Part shown: positions 1-10,140 of the stretch, piece by piece | Numbering within the stretch: position 1 is the first letter of the stretch | Layout of the letters: each line of letters begins with the position of its first letter | Assembly (NCBI GenBank): GCA_949752745.1 | Contig: OX457030.1 | Span: 72,124,686-72,188,685, forward strand | DNA: 64,000 bases | Direction: 5' to 3' | DNA from: Protula sp. h YS-2021 | Lineage: Eukaryota > Annelida > Polychaeta > Sabellida > Serpulidae | Notes under the pieces: generated by a model | Seen by the model: only the letters and a program-made list of their open reading frames with translations | Databases searched by the model: none | What the model was told of the DNA's origin: nothing | Made by a program: the position numbers and the translations under genes

Positions 1-221
1 TGGTGGCCAAAAATAGTGAGCACAGCCCCCAATTAAAATTTAAAAATTCAAGATGGCGGCCAAAAATAGTGAGCACAGCCCCCAACCAAAAATTTAAAAA
101 TCCAAGATGGTGGCCAAAAATAGTGAGCACAGCCCCCAATTAAAATCTAAAAATTCAAGATGGCGGCCAAAAATAGTGAGCACAGCCCCCAACCGAAATT
201 TAAAAATCCCAAGATGGCGGC
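1..221. repeat. Tandem repeat, 53-54 bp unit, about 4 copies
   Basis: Four head-to-tail units are seen. The block CCAAAAATAGTGAGCACAGC recurs at about 7, 60, 114 and 167, and the array closes with a fifth GATGGCGGCC at about 215. Each unit carries AAGATGGCGGCC or AAGATGGTGGCC at its junction. The array is cut by the left edge of the window, so its full length is unknown. It is not coding; the short reading frame across it is incidental. Confidence 0.9.
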
Positions 222-480
222 CATTCTAACCTTGAATTTGTGTCAAGCTCGAAATAACAATAACGTGTATTTACCCTCAATGATTGGTCATCTTTATATC
301 AAGTATACATATAAATGGATTATCAGGGTGAGTGAAACAGCTGGCGATGGATGGACGGACGGACAACACCCAAAACCTATGTCCGCACTCTGGGTCCTCA
401 AGCCAAGGTTGGGGGCAAATAAGATAAGAAGTGGAGTCAGTGGTATGTATTAGTGCGTATATAATGCACAGCCAGACAGC
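222..480. repeat. Dispersed repeat tail with GAC-rich stretch
   Basis: The stretch contains GATGGACGGACGGACAACAC followed by a short sequence with weak self-complementarity and an AAATAAG end. The same architecture (GAC-rich tail, then a structured end, then an A-rich end) occurs near 19890-19960, 21850-21905, 41920-41990 and 63025-63105. This resembles dispersed repeats common in mollusc genomes (inference). No coding potential was recognised, and 481-737 shows no other feature. Confidence 0.35.
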
Positions 481-737
481 GTCGACACCTAAGCCCGACA
501 TCTCACTGTTACGTCACACAAGAGACATGGGCATGGTAGAAAATGGCAGAAGAAAAACGCAGAAAATAAAAAGGACTTGCTAACACTGTATAAAAAAGTC
601 AAGTAATTGTCGAGACCAAAAAGAAGCGCAAAAAACGGGGACAGTTCTGACGTCTGCATGTAACGATCTGACGTCAGAGCTTGGCAACCCGTACGACAGC
701 GGGACGACACAGACGTGCTGGCTACGAGGTAACCAGT

Positions 738-935
738 CCCCTATCCCCACCTCCCCCCCCCCCCACCCCCTTCCCCCGCCTCCCCGAGTCCATTCACCAT
801 CTTATTCTTGTGTACTTCTTTTGTGTACTTCTTTTTTGTACTTCTCTTGTGTACTTCTTTAGTGTACTTCTTTTGTGTACTTTTTTTGTGTACTTCTTTT
901 GTGTACTTCCTTTGTGTACTTGTTCATCTACTCTG
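738..935. repeat. C-rich run and 12-13 bp minisatellite
   Basis: A polyC-rich stretch (about 738-780) is followed by about ten copies of a TTGTGTACTTCTT-like unit between about 808 and 930, with single-base length changes. The array lies downstream of the last exon seen for the minus-strand gene. Nothing else was recognised between 936 and 1183. Confidence 0.8.
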
Positions 936-1183
936 AGTACTTGATTTGCTCACACGTTATTATAAGAACAGCTCATCTCTGACGGGATCTGCTATGCATA
1001 AGCACAGAGCGGATGGATATTTCCAAAAGTAGTTCCTCTATTTTATGAATACTATTTACGCGGAATCATCAATGGGCCTGAGGTGTCAAAAGGCATACAC
1101 AAGAGACCGTTGAGGTTGGCTGTTGGACAACAACGGAGCTCGCAAACCGAAAGATAAACGACTGGACAAGAAGAGGACCTCAC

Positions 1184-1273
1184 CCTGCTGCCGGAGTGAC
1201 GTATTTTGCCGACGTAGCTCCAGACTTGTGGCGGAGACAGCCGACCAACAATAGCCAGGGTGCTGGGAAAGTC
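1184..1273 (-). CDS. DIDO1/PHF3-like: Exon 10 of 10 seen: middle of SPOC domain
   Basis: The 90-base exon (30 codons, phase 0 to 0) follows the acceptor GTGTTGCAG and ends at AGG before the donor GTGAGG. It encodes DFPSTLAIVGR followed by LSPPQVWSYVGKIRHSGSR. This matches the SPOC segment that in DIDO1/PHF3 reads roughly 'DLPD-I-GGRISP--VW-YV-KI' (from memory of the family). It continues directly from DISK at the end of the previous exon. The remaining SPOC strands (the part following the KI helix) are not visible down to position 1, so at least one further exon lies outside the window. Confidence 0.88.
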
Positions 1274-1316
1274 CTGCAACACATAGCCATAACTATCACA
1301 TTACCATACAATATTT

Positions 1317-1480
1317 CTCCCACCCTCTCCCCCTCCCTTCCCTTCCCTTCCCTTCCCTTCCCTTCTCTCTCTCCCTCCCTCCCTCCCTCCCACCCTCCTA
1401 CCATACTCTTCTCTCTCATCCCACCCCTCCTCCTCCCCCAACCCCCCTCCTCTTCCCTCTCAGTTCCTCACTTTCTCTTA
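1317..1480. repeat. Polypyrimidine tract with CCCTT and CCCT repeats
   Basis: An almost uninterrupted C/T strand, including (CCCTT)n and (CCCT)n runs, lies 44 bases upstream (in transcript sense) of the SPOC exon at 1184-1273. On the transcribed minus strand it is purine-rich, so it is not that exon's polypyrimidine tract. Between 1481 and 2327 the only notable items are a C-run near 1541-1556 and a G-rich, potentially quadruplex-forming stretch at 1939-1970. Confidence 0.85.
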
Positions 1481-2327
1481 TCTACAACAGAACATTAGGA
1501 TATCAATGGGATTCAACGTTGACACGGTGACTCCCATTCCACCCCCCCCCCCCCCCAACCTCGCTTTTACTACCTGGTGAGCTGCTATGTCGAACTAAAA
1601 CTGACTATAAATACGCTCGTGATTCTGAGAACAACTGTCTACTGGGTTATGACGTCACTATGCACATCAGACATCCTGAAGCGTGTTTTACTTTCTTTCA
1701 CAAGACCAGTTTCTCTTGCGATGCTTCGGCATCTGGATCCAGACCACTGCTTGTCTGAATGAGCCAGCCTCTTTTTAAAACCGTTCTGACCAATCACGTT
1801 ACTAAATTGAACAAGCCGCACTTGCTTCGCATCATGCTTAAATATAGTTCTTCAGTGGCATAGAAAACCGATCAAATTATATTAAATTATATTTATATAT
1901 AGGGATATAACAAGACCAGCTGCTAAAGAAATTCACCAGGGGGGTGGGGGGAGGGGGCGGGGGTGAGGGGAGCAGCACCGACTCGTTCAAAGAATGCGCG
2001 TATTTTTTTGTTCTTACATGCGATGATGGGAGTGTCTGTGGAAAAGATCACCGCAATTCGAAAATTCGAAACCCATAACTGTAATTTTCATACAAGTATT
2101 TTGTATATATCTTTTGTCAAAACCACATTACACGCACACATGGCTATTACGTATTCTAACTGTGTAGATATTCGCAACAATATTCGGAACTTTTTTTTAC
2201 TGCGGATAGACATTTTCTGTCTCTCTTTCTCCACCTCTCTGAGCGATTGTGTGCGTTTCTGCACGACCGCGGTAAGACATTTGATCACCGGATGCATCAG
2301 TATATGGTAAAAAAAAAATCCACTGAC

Positions 2328-2482
2328 CTTGCTGATGTCCTTGACCGTGTCCGTCTGCCCTGACACGTGCACGGCGAAACAGTGCATGTTACACATCTCC
2401 TGCACGTACATGTGGCCACACCAGACGCCACCTGGCGGCAGCGCCGGCGCACGTGACACGAGCGGGCCTTCCGCCACTGGTG
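2328..2482 (-). CDS. DIDO1/PHF3-like: Exon 9: N-terminal part of SPOC domain
   Basis: The 155-base exon has the acceptor ACATACAAG and the donor GTCAGTG (phase 1 to 0). It encodes a short proline-rich lead (PVAEGPLVSRAPALPPG) and then GVWCGHMYVQEMCNMHCFAV and HVSGQTDTVKDISK. The pattern 'W-G-----V-------V-VSG' is the opening of SPOC domains of the DIDO1/PHF3 type, in which a tryptophan-glycine strand is followed by the VSG turn. Its two leading bases complete the codon left by exon 8 after the 5.5-kb intron that holds the giant minisatellite. Two cysteines in the first strand are unusual but not disqualifying. Confidence 0.88.
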
Positions 2483-3245
2483 CTTGTATGTCTGTGTTAT
2501 ACGTAAAAAAAATGAATGAATTAAATACAAAATAGTTTTACTACACAGCAGTTTGGACACCATTATTATGTGACTGATTCTCGCTTCAAAAAAAAAAAAA
2601 AAAGAAAAAAAGAAAAAAGAAAAATGGCTACTTTCAGCAGCTTTTTAGATAAGGTTAAAGTAGACAAAAACTAAACCTCTACTAGATGTTATTATATGCC
2701 TAGCAAGCCGTACGCAAAGAAATGACAGGAAAAAAAAAAACAACACAGGTGCAGCATTTTCGAACACCTGTTGCACCCCGCCCCCTTTTAAGCATGTTTT
2801 CCTGACATCAGTTGTTCTATTCAGCCACTGACAAAACAACCTTCAAAGACAGGGCCAATGAAAACCTACCACCAGCAACGCAACTCGCACCGCGTCGCCC
2901 CAACTAAGCATACTCAGTTAACAAATAGTATATTGTAAACTAAACCAATTAGAACAGCAAAATAAATTACAGAAAAGCTGATAAATAAAATAGTAATACT
3001 TCATTCTGTATGTGCAGTGTTTTTTTTTTTTATTTTTGTTATTTTTTTTTGCCTGAAACGTAAGGGGTTCGTACGGGTCCGTAGGCTGAAGGCAAACAAT
3101 ATCATTCTCCACATACAGAATGAGGTTTTGCTTTTCTTACAAATCTCACTTCAAGAATACTTTTGTTCAAGTCACAACTATTTTATTAAAGCCGGGTATT
3201 CTATTTTTTATAAAAAAATCAGGAAAAAAGTTCTGGGGAAGGTCT

Positions 3246-6200
3246 GGGGAACCGTAAGTGTGGGGTACAGGAAGCATGGCGTACAGGAAGTGTGGGTACA
3301 GGAAGTGTGGGTACAGGAAGTGTGGGTACAGGAAGTGTGGGGTACAGGAAGTGTGGGGTACAGGAAGTGTGGGTACAGGAAGTGTAGGGTACAGGAAGTG
3401 TGGGGTACAGGAAGTGTGGGTACAGGAAGTGTGGGGTACAGGAAATGTGGGGTACAGAAGTGTGGGTACAGGAAGTGTGGGTACAGAAAGTGAGGGGTAC
3501 AGGAAATGTGGGGTACAGAAGTGTGGGTACAGGAAGTGTGGGTACAGAAAGTGAGGGGTACAGGAAGTGTGGGTACAGGAAGTGTGGGTATAGGAAGTGT
3601 AGGTTACAGGAAGTGTGGGTACAGGAAGTGTGGGGTACAGGAAGTGTAGGGTACAGGAAGTGTGGGTACAGGAAGTGTAGGTTACAGGAAGTGTGGGTAC
3701 AGGAAGTGTGGGCTACAGGAAGTGTGGGTACAGGAAGTGTGGGGTACAGGAAGTGTAGGGTACAGGAAGTGTGGGTACAGGAAGTGTAGGTTACAGGAAG
3801 TGTGGGTACAGGAAGTGTGGGGTACAGGAAATGTGGGGTACAGAAGTGTGGGTACAGGAAGTGTGGGGTACAGGAAGTGTGGGTACAGGAAGTGTGAGGT
3901 ACAGGAAGTGTGGGTACAGGAAGTGTGGGGTACAGGAAGTGTGGGTACAGGAAGTGTGGGTACAGGAAGTGTTGGGTACAGGAAGTGTAAGGTACAGGAA
4001 GTGTGGGTACAGAAGTGTGGGGTACAGGAAGTGTGTGGTACAGTAAGTGTGGGGTACAGGAAGTGTGGGGTACAGGAAGTGTGGGGTACAGGAAGTGTGG
4101 GTACAGAAGTGTGGGGTACAGGAAGTGTGGGGTACAGGAGGTGTGGGGTACAGGAAGTGTGGGTACAGAAGTGTGGGGTACAGGAAGTGTGTGGTACAGT
4201 AAGTGTGGGGTACAGGAAGTGTGGGGTACAGGAAGTATGGGTACAGGAAGTGTGGGGTACAGGAAGTGTGGGTACAGGAAGTGTGAGGTACAGGAAGTGT
4301 GGGGTACAGGAAGTGTGGGGTACAGGAAGTGTGAGGTACAGGAAGTGTGGGGTACAGGAAGTGTGAGGTACAGGAAGTGCGGGGTACAGGAAGTGTGGGA
4401 TACAGGAAGTATGGGTACAGGAAGTGTGGGGTACAGGAAGTGTGGGTACAGGAAGTGTGAGGTACAGGAAGTGTGGGGTACAGGAAGTGTGGGGTACAGG
4501 AAGTGTGAGGTACAGGAAGTGTGGGGTACAGGAAGTGTGAGGTACAGGAAGTGCGGGGTACAGGAAGTGTGAGGTACAGGAAGTGTGGGGTACAGGAAGT
4601 GTGCGGTACAGGAAGTGTGAGGTACAGGAAGTGTGGGGTACAGGAAGTGTGAGGTACAGGAAGTGTGAGGTACAGGAAGTGTGGGGTACAGGAAGTGTGA
4701 GGTACAGGAAGTGTGGGGTACAGGAAGTGTGAGGTACAGGAAGTGTGAGGTACAGGAAGTGTGGGGTACAGGAAGTGTGAGGTACAGGAAGTGTGGGGTA
4801 CAGGAAGTGTGAGGTACAGGAAGTGTTGGGGGTACAGGAAGTGTGCGGTACAGGAAGTGTGAGGTACAGGAAGTGTGAGGTACAGGAAGTGTGAGGTACA
4901 GGAAGTGTTGGGGGTACAGGAAGTGTGAGGTACAGGAAGTGTGCGGTACAGGAAGTGTGAGGTACAGGAAGTGTGGGGTACAGGAAGTGTGAGGTACAGG
5001 AAGTGTGAGGTACAGGAAGTGTGGGGTACAGGAAGTGTGCGGTACAGGAAGTGTGAGGTACAGGAAGTGTGGGGTACAGGAAGTGTGAGGTACAGGAAGT
5101 GTGGGGTACAGGAAGTGTGCGGTACAGGAAGTGTGGGTACAGGAAGTGTGGGCTACAGGAAGTGTGGGTACAGGAAGTGTGGGCTACAGGAAGTGTGGGT
5201 ACAGGAAGTGTGGGCTACAGGAAGTGTGGGCTACAGGAAGTGTGGGTACAGGAAATGTGGGTAAAGGAAATGTGGGTACAGGAAGTGTGGGTACAGGAAG
5301 TGTGGGGAACAGGAAGTGTGGGGTACAGGAAGTGTTGGGAACCGTATAGAAGTGTGGGTACAGGAAGTGTGGGGTACAGGAAGTGTGGGTACCGGAAGTA
5401 TGGGGTACAGAAGTGTGGGTACCGGAAGTGTGGGGTACAGGAAGTGTGGGTACCGGAAGTATGGGGTACAGGAAGTGTGGGAACAGAAAGTGTGGGGACA
5501 GGAAGTGTGGGTACAGGAAGTGTGCGGTACAGGAAGTGTTGGGGGTACAGGAAGTGTGCGGTACAGGAAGTGTGGGTACAGGAAGTGTGGGCTACAGGAA
5601 GTGTGGGTACAGGAAGTGTGGGCTACAGGAAGTGTGGGTACAGGAAGTGTGGGCTACAGGAAGTGTGGGCTACAGGAAGTGTGGGTACAGGAAATGTGGG
5701 TAAAGGAAATGTGGGTACAGGAAGTGTGGGTACAGGAAGTGTGGGGAACAGGAAGTGTGGGGTACAGGAAGTGTGGGGAACCGTATAGAAGTGTGGGTAC
5801 AGGAAGTGTGGGGTACAGGAAGTGTGGGTACCGGAAGTATGGGGTACAGAAGTGTGGGTACCGGAAGTGTGGGGTACAGGAAGTGTGGGTACCGGAAGTA
5901 TGGGGTACAGGAAGTGTGGGAACAGAAAGTGTGGGGACAGGAAGTGTGGAGAACAGGAAGTGTGGGTACAGGAAGTGTGGGTACCGGAAGTGTGGGGAAC
6001 AGGAAGTGTGGGAACAGGAAGTGTGGGGTACAGGAAGTGTGGGTACAGGAAGTGTGGGTACAGGAAGTGTGGGTACAGGAATTGTAGGTTACAGGAAGTG
6101 TGGGTACAGGAAGTGTGGGGTACAGGAAGTGTGGGTACATGAAGTGTGGGCACAGGAAATGTGGGTTACAGGCAATGTGGGTACCGGAAGTGTGGGGAAC

Positions 6201-8006
6201 AGGAAGTTTGGGGTACAGGAACTGTGGGTACAGGAAGTGTGGGGTACAGGAAGTGTGGGTACAGGAAGTGTGGGTATAGGAAGTGTAGGTTACAGGAAGT
6301 GTGGGTACAGGAAGTGTGGGGTACAGGAAGTGTGGGTACATGAAGTGTGGGTACAGGAAGTGTGGGTACAGAAGTGTGGGTACAGGAAGTGTGGGTATAG
6401 GAAGTGTAGGTTACAGGAAGTGTGGGTACAGGAAGTGTGGGGTACAGGAAGTGTGGGTTACAGGAAGTGTGGGTTACAGGAAGTGTGGGGTACAGGAAGT
6501 GTGGGTTACAGGAAGTGTGGGGTACAGGAAGTGTGGGGAACCGTACAGAAGTGTGGGTACAGGAAGCGTGGGGTACAGGAAGTGTGGGTTACAGGAAGTG
6601 TTGGGGGTACAGGAAGTGTGGGGTACAGGAAGTGATGGGTACAGGAAGTGTGGGTACAGGAAGTGTGGGTTACAGGAAGTGTGGGTACAGGAAGTGTGGG
6701 TTACAGGAAGTGTTGGGGGTACAGGAAGTGTGGGGTACAGGAAGTGTGGGGTACAGGAAGTGTGGGTACAGGAAGTGTGGGTTACAGGAAGTGTTGGGGG
6801 TACAGGAAGTGGGGAGTACAGGAAGTGTGGGTACCGGAAGTGGGGGGTACAGGAAGTGTGGGTACAGGAAGTGATGGGTACAGGAAGTGTGGGTACAGGA
6901 AGTGTGGGTACAGGAAGTGTGGGTTACAGGAAGTGTTGGGGGTACAGGAAGTGTGGGGTACAGGAAGTGTGGGTACAGGAAGTGATGGGTACAGGAAGTG
7001 TGGGTACAGGAAGTGTGGGTACAGGAAGTGTGGGTTACAGGAAGTGTTGGGGGTACAGGAAGTGTGGGGTACAGGAAGTGTGGGTACAGGAAGTGATGGG
7101 TACAGGAAGTGTGGGGTACAGGAAGTGTGGGTACAGGAAGTGTGGGTACAGGAAGTGTGGGTTACAGGAAGTGTTGGGGGTACAGGAAGTGTGGGGTACA
7201 GGAAGTGTGGGTACAGGAAGTGATGGGTACAGGAAGTGTGGGGTACAGGAAGTGTGGGTACAGGAAGTGATGGGTACAGGAAGTGTGGGTACAGGAAGTG
7301 TGGGTTACAGGAAGTGTTGGGGGTACAGGAAGTGTGGGGTACAGGAAGTGTTGGGTACAGGAAGTGTGGGGTACAGGAAGTGTGGGGTACAGGAAGTGTG
7401 GGGAACAGGAAGTGTGGGGTACAGGAAGTGTGGGGTACAGGAAGTGATGGGTACAGGAAGTGTGGGTACAGGAAGTGTGGGTTACAGGAAGTGTGGGGTA
7501 CAGGAAGTGTGGGGTACAGGAAGTGTTGGGTACAGGAAGTGTGGGTTACAGGAAGTGTTGGGGGTACAGGAAGTGTGGGGTACAGGAAGTGTTGGGTACA
7601 GGAAGTGTGGGGAACAGGAAGTGTGGGGTACAGGAAGTGATGGGTACAGGAAGTGTGGGTACAGGAAGTGTGGGTTACAGGAAGTGTTGGGGGTACAGGA
7701 AGTGTGGGGTACAGGAAGTGTTGGGTACAGGAAGTGTGGGGAACAGGAAGTGTGGGGTACAGGAAGTGTTGGGTACAGGAAGTGTGGGGAACAGGAAGTG
7801 TTGGGTACAGGAAGTGTGGGGTACAGGAAGTGTGGGGTACAGGAAGTGTGGGGTACAGGAAGTGTGGGTACAGGAAGTGTGGGGAACAGGAAGTGTGGGA
7901 TACAGGAAGTGTGGGTACAGGAAGTGTGGGGTACAGGAAGTGTGGGGTACAGGAAGTGTGGGATACAGGAAGTGTGGGTACAGGAAGTGTGGGTACAGGA
8001 AGTGTA
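3246..8006. repeat. 4.76-kb minisatellite, 14-17 bp unit (GGTACAGGAAGTGTG), about 300 copies
   Basis: Near-perfect copies of GGTACAGGAAGTGTG, with 0-2 extra G and point variants (GGAACAGG, GGTACCGG, GTGATGGG, GTTGGGGG), run without interruption. All three plus-strand frames stay largely open because the unit lacks stops, which gives spurious reading frames up to 568 codons. Variant order shows larger units: a block around 5115-5510 is repeated 439 bp later, and units of about 110-125 bp recur from about 6600 to 7330. The array fills most of the intron between exons 8 and 9 and begins directly at the exon 8 donor. It is non-coding. Confidence 0.97.
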
Positions 8007-8012
8007 AGGTAC

Positions 8013-8162
8013 CGTCCGATTCGCTCTCGGCGGTTTGTTTCTTGCGCGGGTCACGGCGGTTCGCCTCTTTCTTCATATCCCTCCGCTCAGCGTCCGTCTG
8101 CGCATGCGCCGCTCCGGGCTCGCTGTGACGCTCCCGGTCCACCTCGCTCTGCTTGTAAAACC
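8013..8162 (-). CDS. DIDO1/PHF3-like: Exon 8: charged linker before SPOC
   Basis: The 150-base exon follows a strong acceptor (TTTTTTCTTTCTCGTAG) and uses the donor GTACCT (phase 1 to 1). It encodes FYKQSEVDRERHSEPGAAHA followed by QTDAERRDMKKEANRRDPRK and KQTAESESD, a highly charged, probably disordered linker. I chose this acceptor over a second AG nine bases further in because only this one keeps phase with exon 7 and avoids a stop. The donor is the non-consensus GTACCT and is itself the first unit of the 4.76-kb minisatellite. Confidence 0.8.
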
Positions 8163-8989
8163 CTACGAGAAAGAAAAAAATCCATTAAATTAAAGTAAGA
8201 AAGTGAAGAAAGAAAGAAAACATCAATCATCATAATCATCATCATCTTTGCCTTCTCACCCCTCCAAAACAATATATAGGTATACATACAGTGCTTCCCC
8301 GATTGTGCGCCTCCCCCCCCCCCTAGTGTTTCGCCACCCTTGTCAAACGCCAGATATTCTCTGGAACGGACTTCCCTCCCATAGACGCTAATGTGATTTA
8401 TCCGTCACCTTCGCTATCCGCCATTTTCTGCCAACTCTATCGGCAAAAAAAAAACAAAACAAAAACAAAAAAAAAAACGGTCATTTCCTGTGTAAAATCC
8501 CACCCCCCCCCCCCCCCCGCCTAATTTTCTTCTAATGTAAAGACGGCACACAGATTCTTTCTATCATAACTAAACATGTTTGTTTCATGTGTATGTGGAA
8601 TCTGCCACTTAAACATACACAGGGGTTGTCAATTGTGTCTAATCAACTGTAACTGACGAGGTGGTCATGTCACATAAGCCTTAAACGGGAGATAAGTAAA
8701 CCCAGGCGGGGGGGGGGCGGAGGGGGGAGGGAAGGGGGGGCTTAAGTATGTAAAAAAAACCCTATGAGCTTAGTAACACTAGTGTTTGCGCCCTAAAAAC
8801 TGAAAAAAACTACAAATTGTGGACTTGTGTGTATATAAACGACGAACTTCGTAAAACTAGCCGTATGTCTTATTTGCGGTACACTGAATGTACAGATGCA
8901 TATATGCTGCATAGCTCTGCATAATTAAAAAGTAAGTTATATTTAAGTTGTTCATTTTTGTGCATTTTAACACACCTAACTGGATGGCA
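8163..8989. other. Intron sequence with low-complexity runs
   Basis: This is the intron between exons 7 and 8. It contains A-rich and C-rich runs (8443-8477 and 8503-8519), a G-rich run at 8707-8742 and a TATAAAC-like AT-rich part. Short copies of the TATCCGCC motif near 8395-8420 prefigure the array at 8995-9205. No exon was recognised. Confidence 0.7.
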
Positions 8990-8994
8990 AAACA

Positions 8995-9205
8995 TCATCC
9001 TCGATTATCCGCCACCTTCGCTATCGACACCCTCACTATCCGCCACCCTCGCTATCCGCCACCCTCGCTATCCCCACCCTCACTATCCGCCACCCTCATT
9101 ATACGTCACTCTCATTATCCGCCACTCTCGCTATCCGCTACCCTCATTATCCGCAACTCTCGCTATCCGCTACCATAATTATCCGCCACCGTCGCTATCC
9201 GCCAG
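8995..9205. repeat. Minisatellite, 17-18 bp unit (CGCTATCCGCCACCCT)
   Basis: About twelve copies of a CGCTATCCGCCACCCT-like unit with T/C variants are seen. The array lies in the intron between exons 7 and 8, its near end about 85 bases inside the exon 7 donor. It is non-coding in all frames. Confidence 0.9.
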
Positions 9206-9289
9206 GTTTTGCCTCGGTCCCGAAGTTGACAGATAATCGGAGGCGCACTGTATACATACAATAAGGGTGCTGGACGCGCAAACGTTTAC

Positions 9290-9430
9290 CTGCGTAAAAG
9301 GATGGGTTCGCGCCCGCGCCGAAGACGTCGTGGCGGACGTGCGGCGCGTCGGCAGCGACGGTAGGGTAGGCGGGCACCTGCGGGGACGTGGGGCTGGCGC
9401 CATAGTAATGCCCGCCGTAACCAAGGTAAC
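9290..9430 (-). CDS. DIDO1/PHF3-like: Exon 7: Gly/Tyr/Pro-rich linker
   Basis: The 141-base exon has the acceptor TCATCATCAG and a near-consensus donor GTAAACG (phase 1 to 1). It encodes GYLGYGGHYYGASPTSPQVP followed by AYPTVAADAPHVRHDVFGAG and ANPSFYA. The sequence is low in charge and rich in Gly, Tyr, Pro and Ala, as expected for a disordered segment between the CKIC motif and the SPOC domain. The fit of phases with both neighbours supports the exon, since homology alone would not identify it. Confidence 0.85.
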
Positions 9431-9773
9431 CTGATGATGACAGGAATACACACACAATAGAATGCCACGGAAGTAGAACAAATAAATAAATAAAAAATAA
9501 ATAGCAATAAATTAAGAAACTGTTTCTTTGTACAACCAAAGGAATTATTACTTCATAAGAAAATCAGACACTTCTTGTCCAAGGACATTGGGTCGCTTTC
9601 CCGCAGTGGGCTGTGTTTTCTCACTGAACTTGACTGGTCGTTTTCTTCCGTTTTTTATTTTTTATCTTTTTTTCCAACCAAAAAATGAAATGTTTTGGTT
9701 TGCAGGCTGTTTATTTCCGATAAAGCTGATCACTTTTCTTACTCACCACTTTGCTGCTGGTCCACTTTTACAC

Positions 9774-9983
9774 CTAGCGGTTTGTCCTTGTCGGCTCCTG
9801 GGCCTGGGGTGGCGGTGGTAGTGGCGGAGGAGGCGGGGCCAGGCTTGGGTCTGGCCGCCTCGCCATCCGTCTGCCGGCCCGTGCAGATCTTACAGTTGAC
9901 GTCGAAAGGTGCGAGCTATGACTCGTCGTCGTGTCGATAATGGACGACAGCAGGTTGGCGGCCGACTCGTACGGCTGGGCCGG
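9774..9983 (-). CDS. DIDO1/PHF3-like: Exon 6: FDVNCKICTGR motif, with a 1-base frameshift
   Basis: The 210-base exon has the acceptor TTTCGCGCCACCAG and the donor GTGTAA. It opens in phase 0 with PAQPYESAANLLSSIIDTTT then SHSSHL, and closes in a second frame with FDVNCKICTGRQTDGEAARP then KPGPAS...DKDKPL, ending in phase 1. DIDO1 and PHF3 carry a block of the form 'DTT-H--HLFDLNCKICTGR', so both halves belong to one conserved motif. The break falls at a T run (AAA at 9905-9907 on the plus strand) that is one base shorter than the motif requires. The entry phase from exon 5 and the exit phase into exon 7 independently require the same single-base gain. This is either an assembly or sequencing error at a homopolymer, or a real lesion in this allele. 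Confidence 0.88.
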   Translation of the reverse strand, partial: PAQPYESAANLLSSIIDTTTSHSSHLSTSTVRSARAGRRMARRPDPSLAPPPPPLPPPPQAQEPTRTNR

Positions 9984-10140
9984 CTGGTGGCGCGAAAATA
10001 ACAAACGCACAACTATCAATTATGTACGGTATGGTATACTATCCCAGCTGGTGACACAGAAATAACAAACACACCAGAATATCAATTGTGTACAACGAGT
10101 ATACTGGACCCGCTAATGGCGAGAAAATATCAAATATAGA
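9984..10140. repeat. Tandem duplication of the exon 6 acceptor region (about 65 bp, 2.5 copies)
   Basis: GCTGGTGGCGCGAAAATAAC at the exon 6 border (9983) is followed by GCTGGTGACACAGAAATAAC at about 10050 and GCTAATGGCGAGAAAATATC at about 10115. A TATCAATTRTGTAC segment is shared between the units. On the minus strand the second unit still ends in a pyrimidine-rich TTATTTCTGTGTCACCAG, a plausible decoy acceptor. Confidence 0.75.

Noticed and set aside
8013..8153. Alternative acceptor ACAAG|CAGAGC for exon 8
   Set aside because: It would require phase 0, which does not fit exon 7 (phase 1); in the phase required it reaches a stop. The upstream CTCGTAG acceptor fits.
3017..8198. Very long open frames (up to 568 codons) with GYRKCGVQEVW repeats, both strands
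   Set aside because: They arise from a 15-16 bp repeat lacking stop codons. All frames are open, unit length shifts break any fixed frame, and the array lies inside an intron of the opposite-strand gene.
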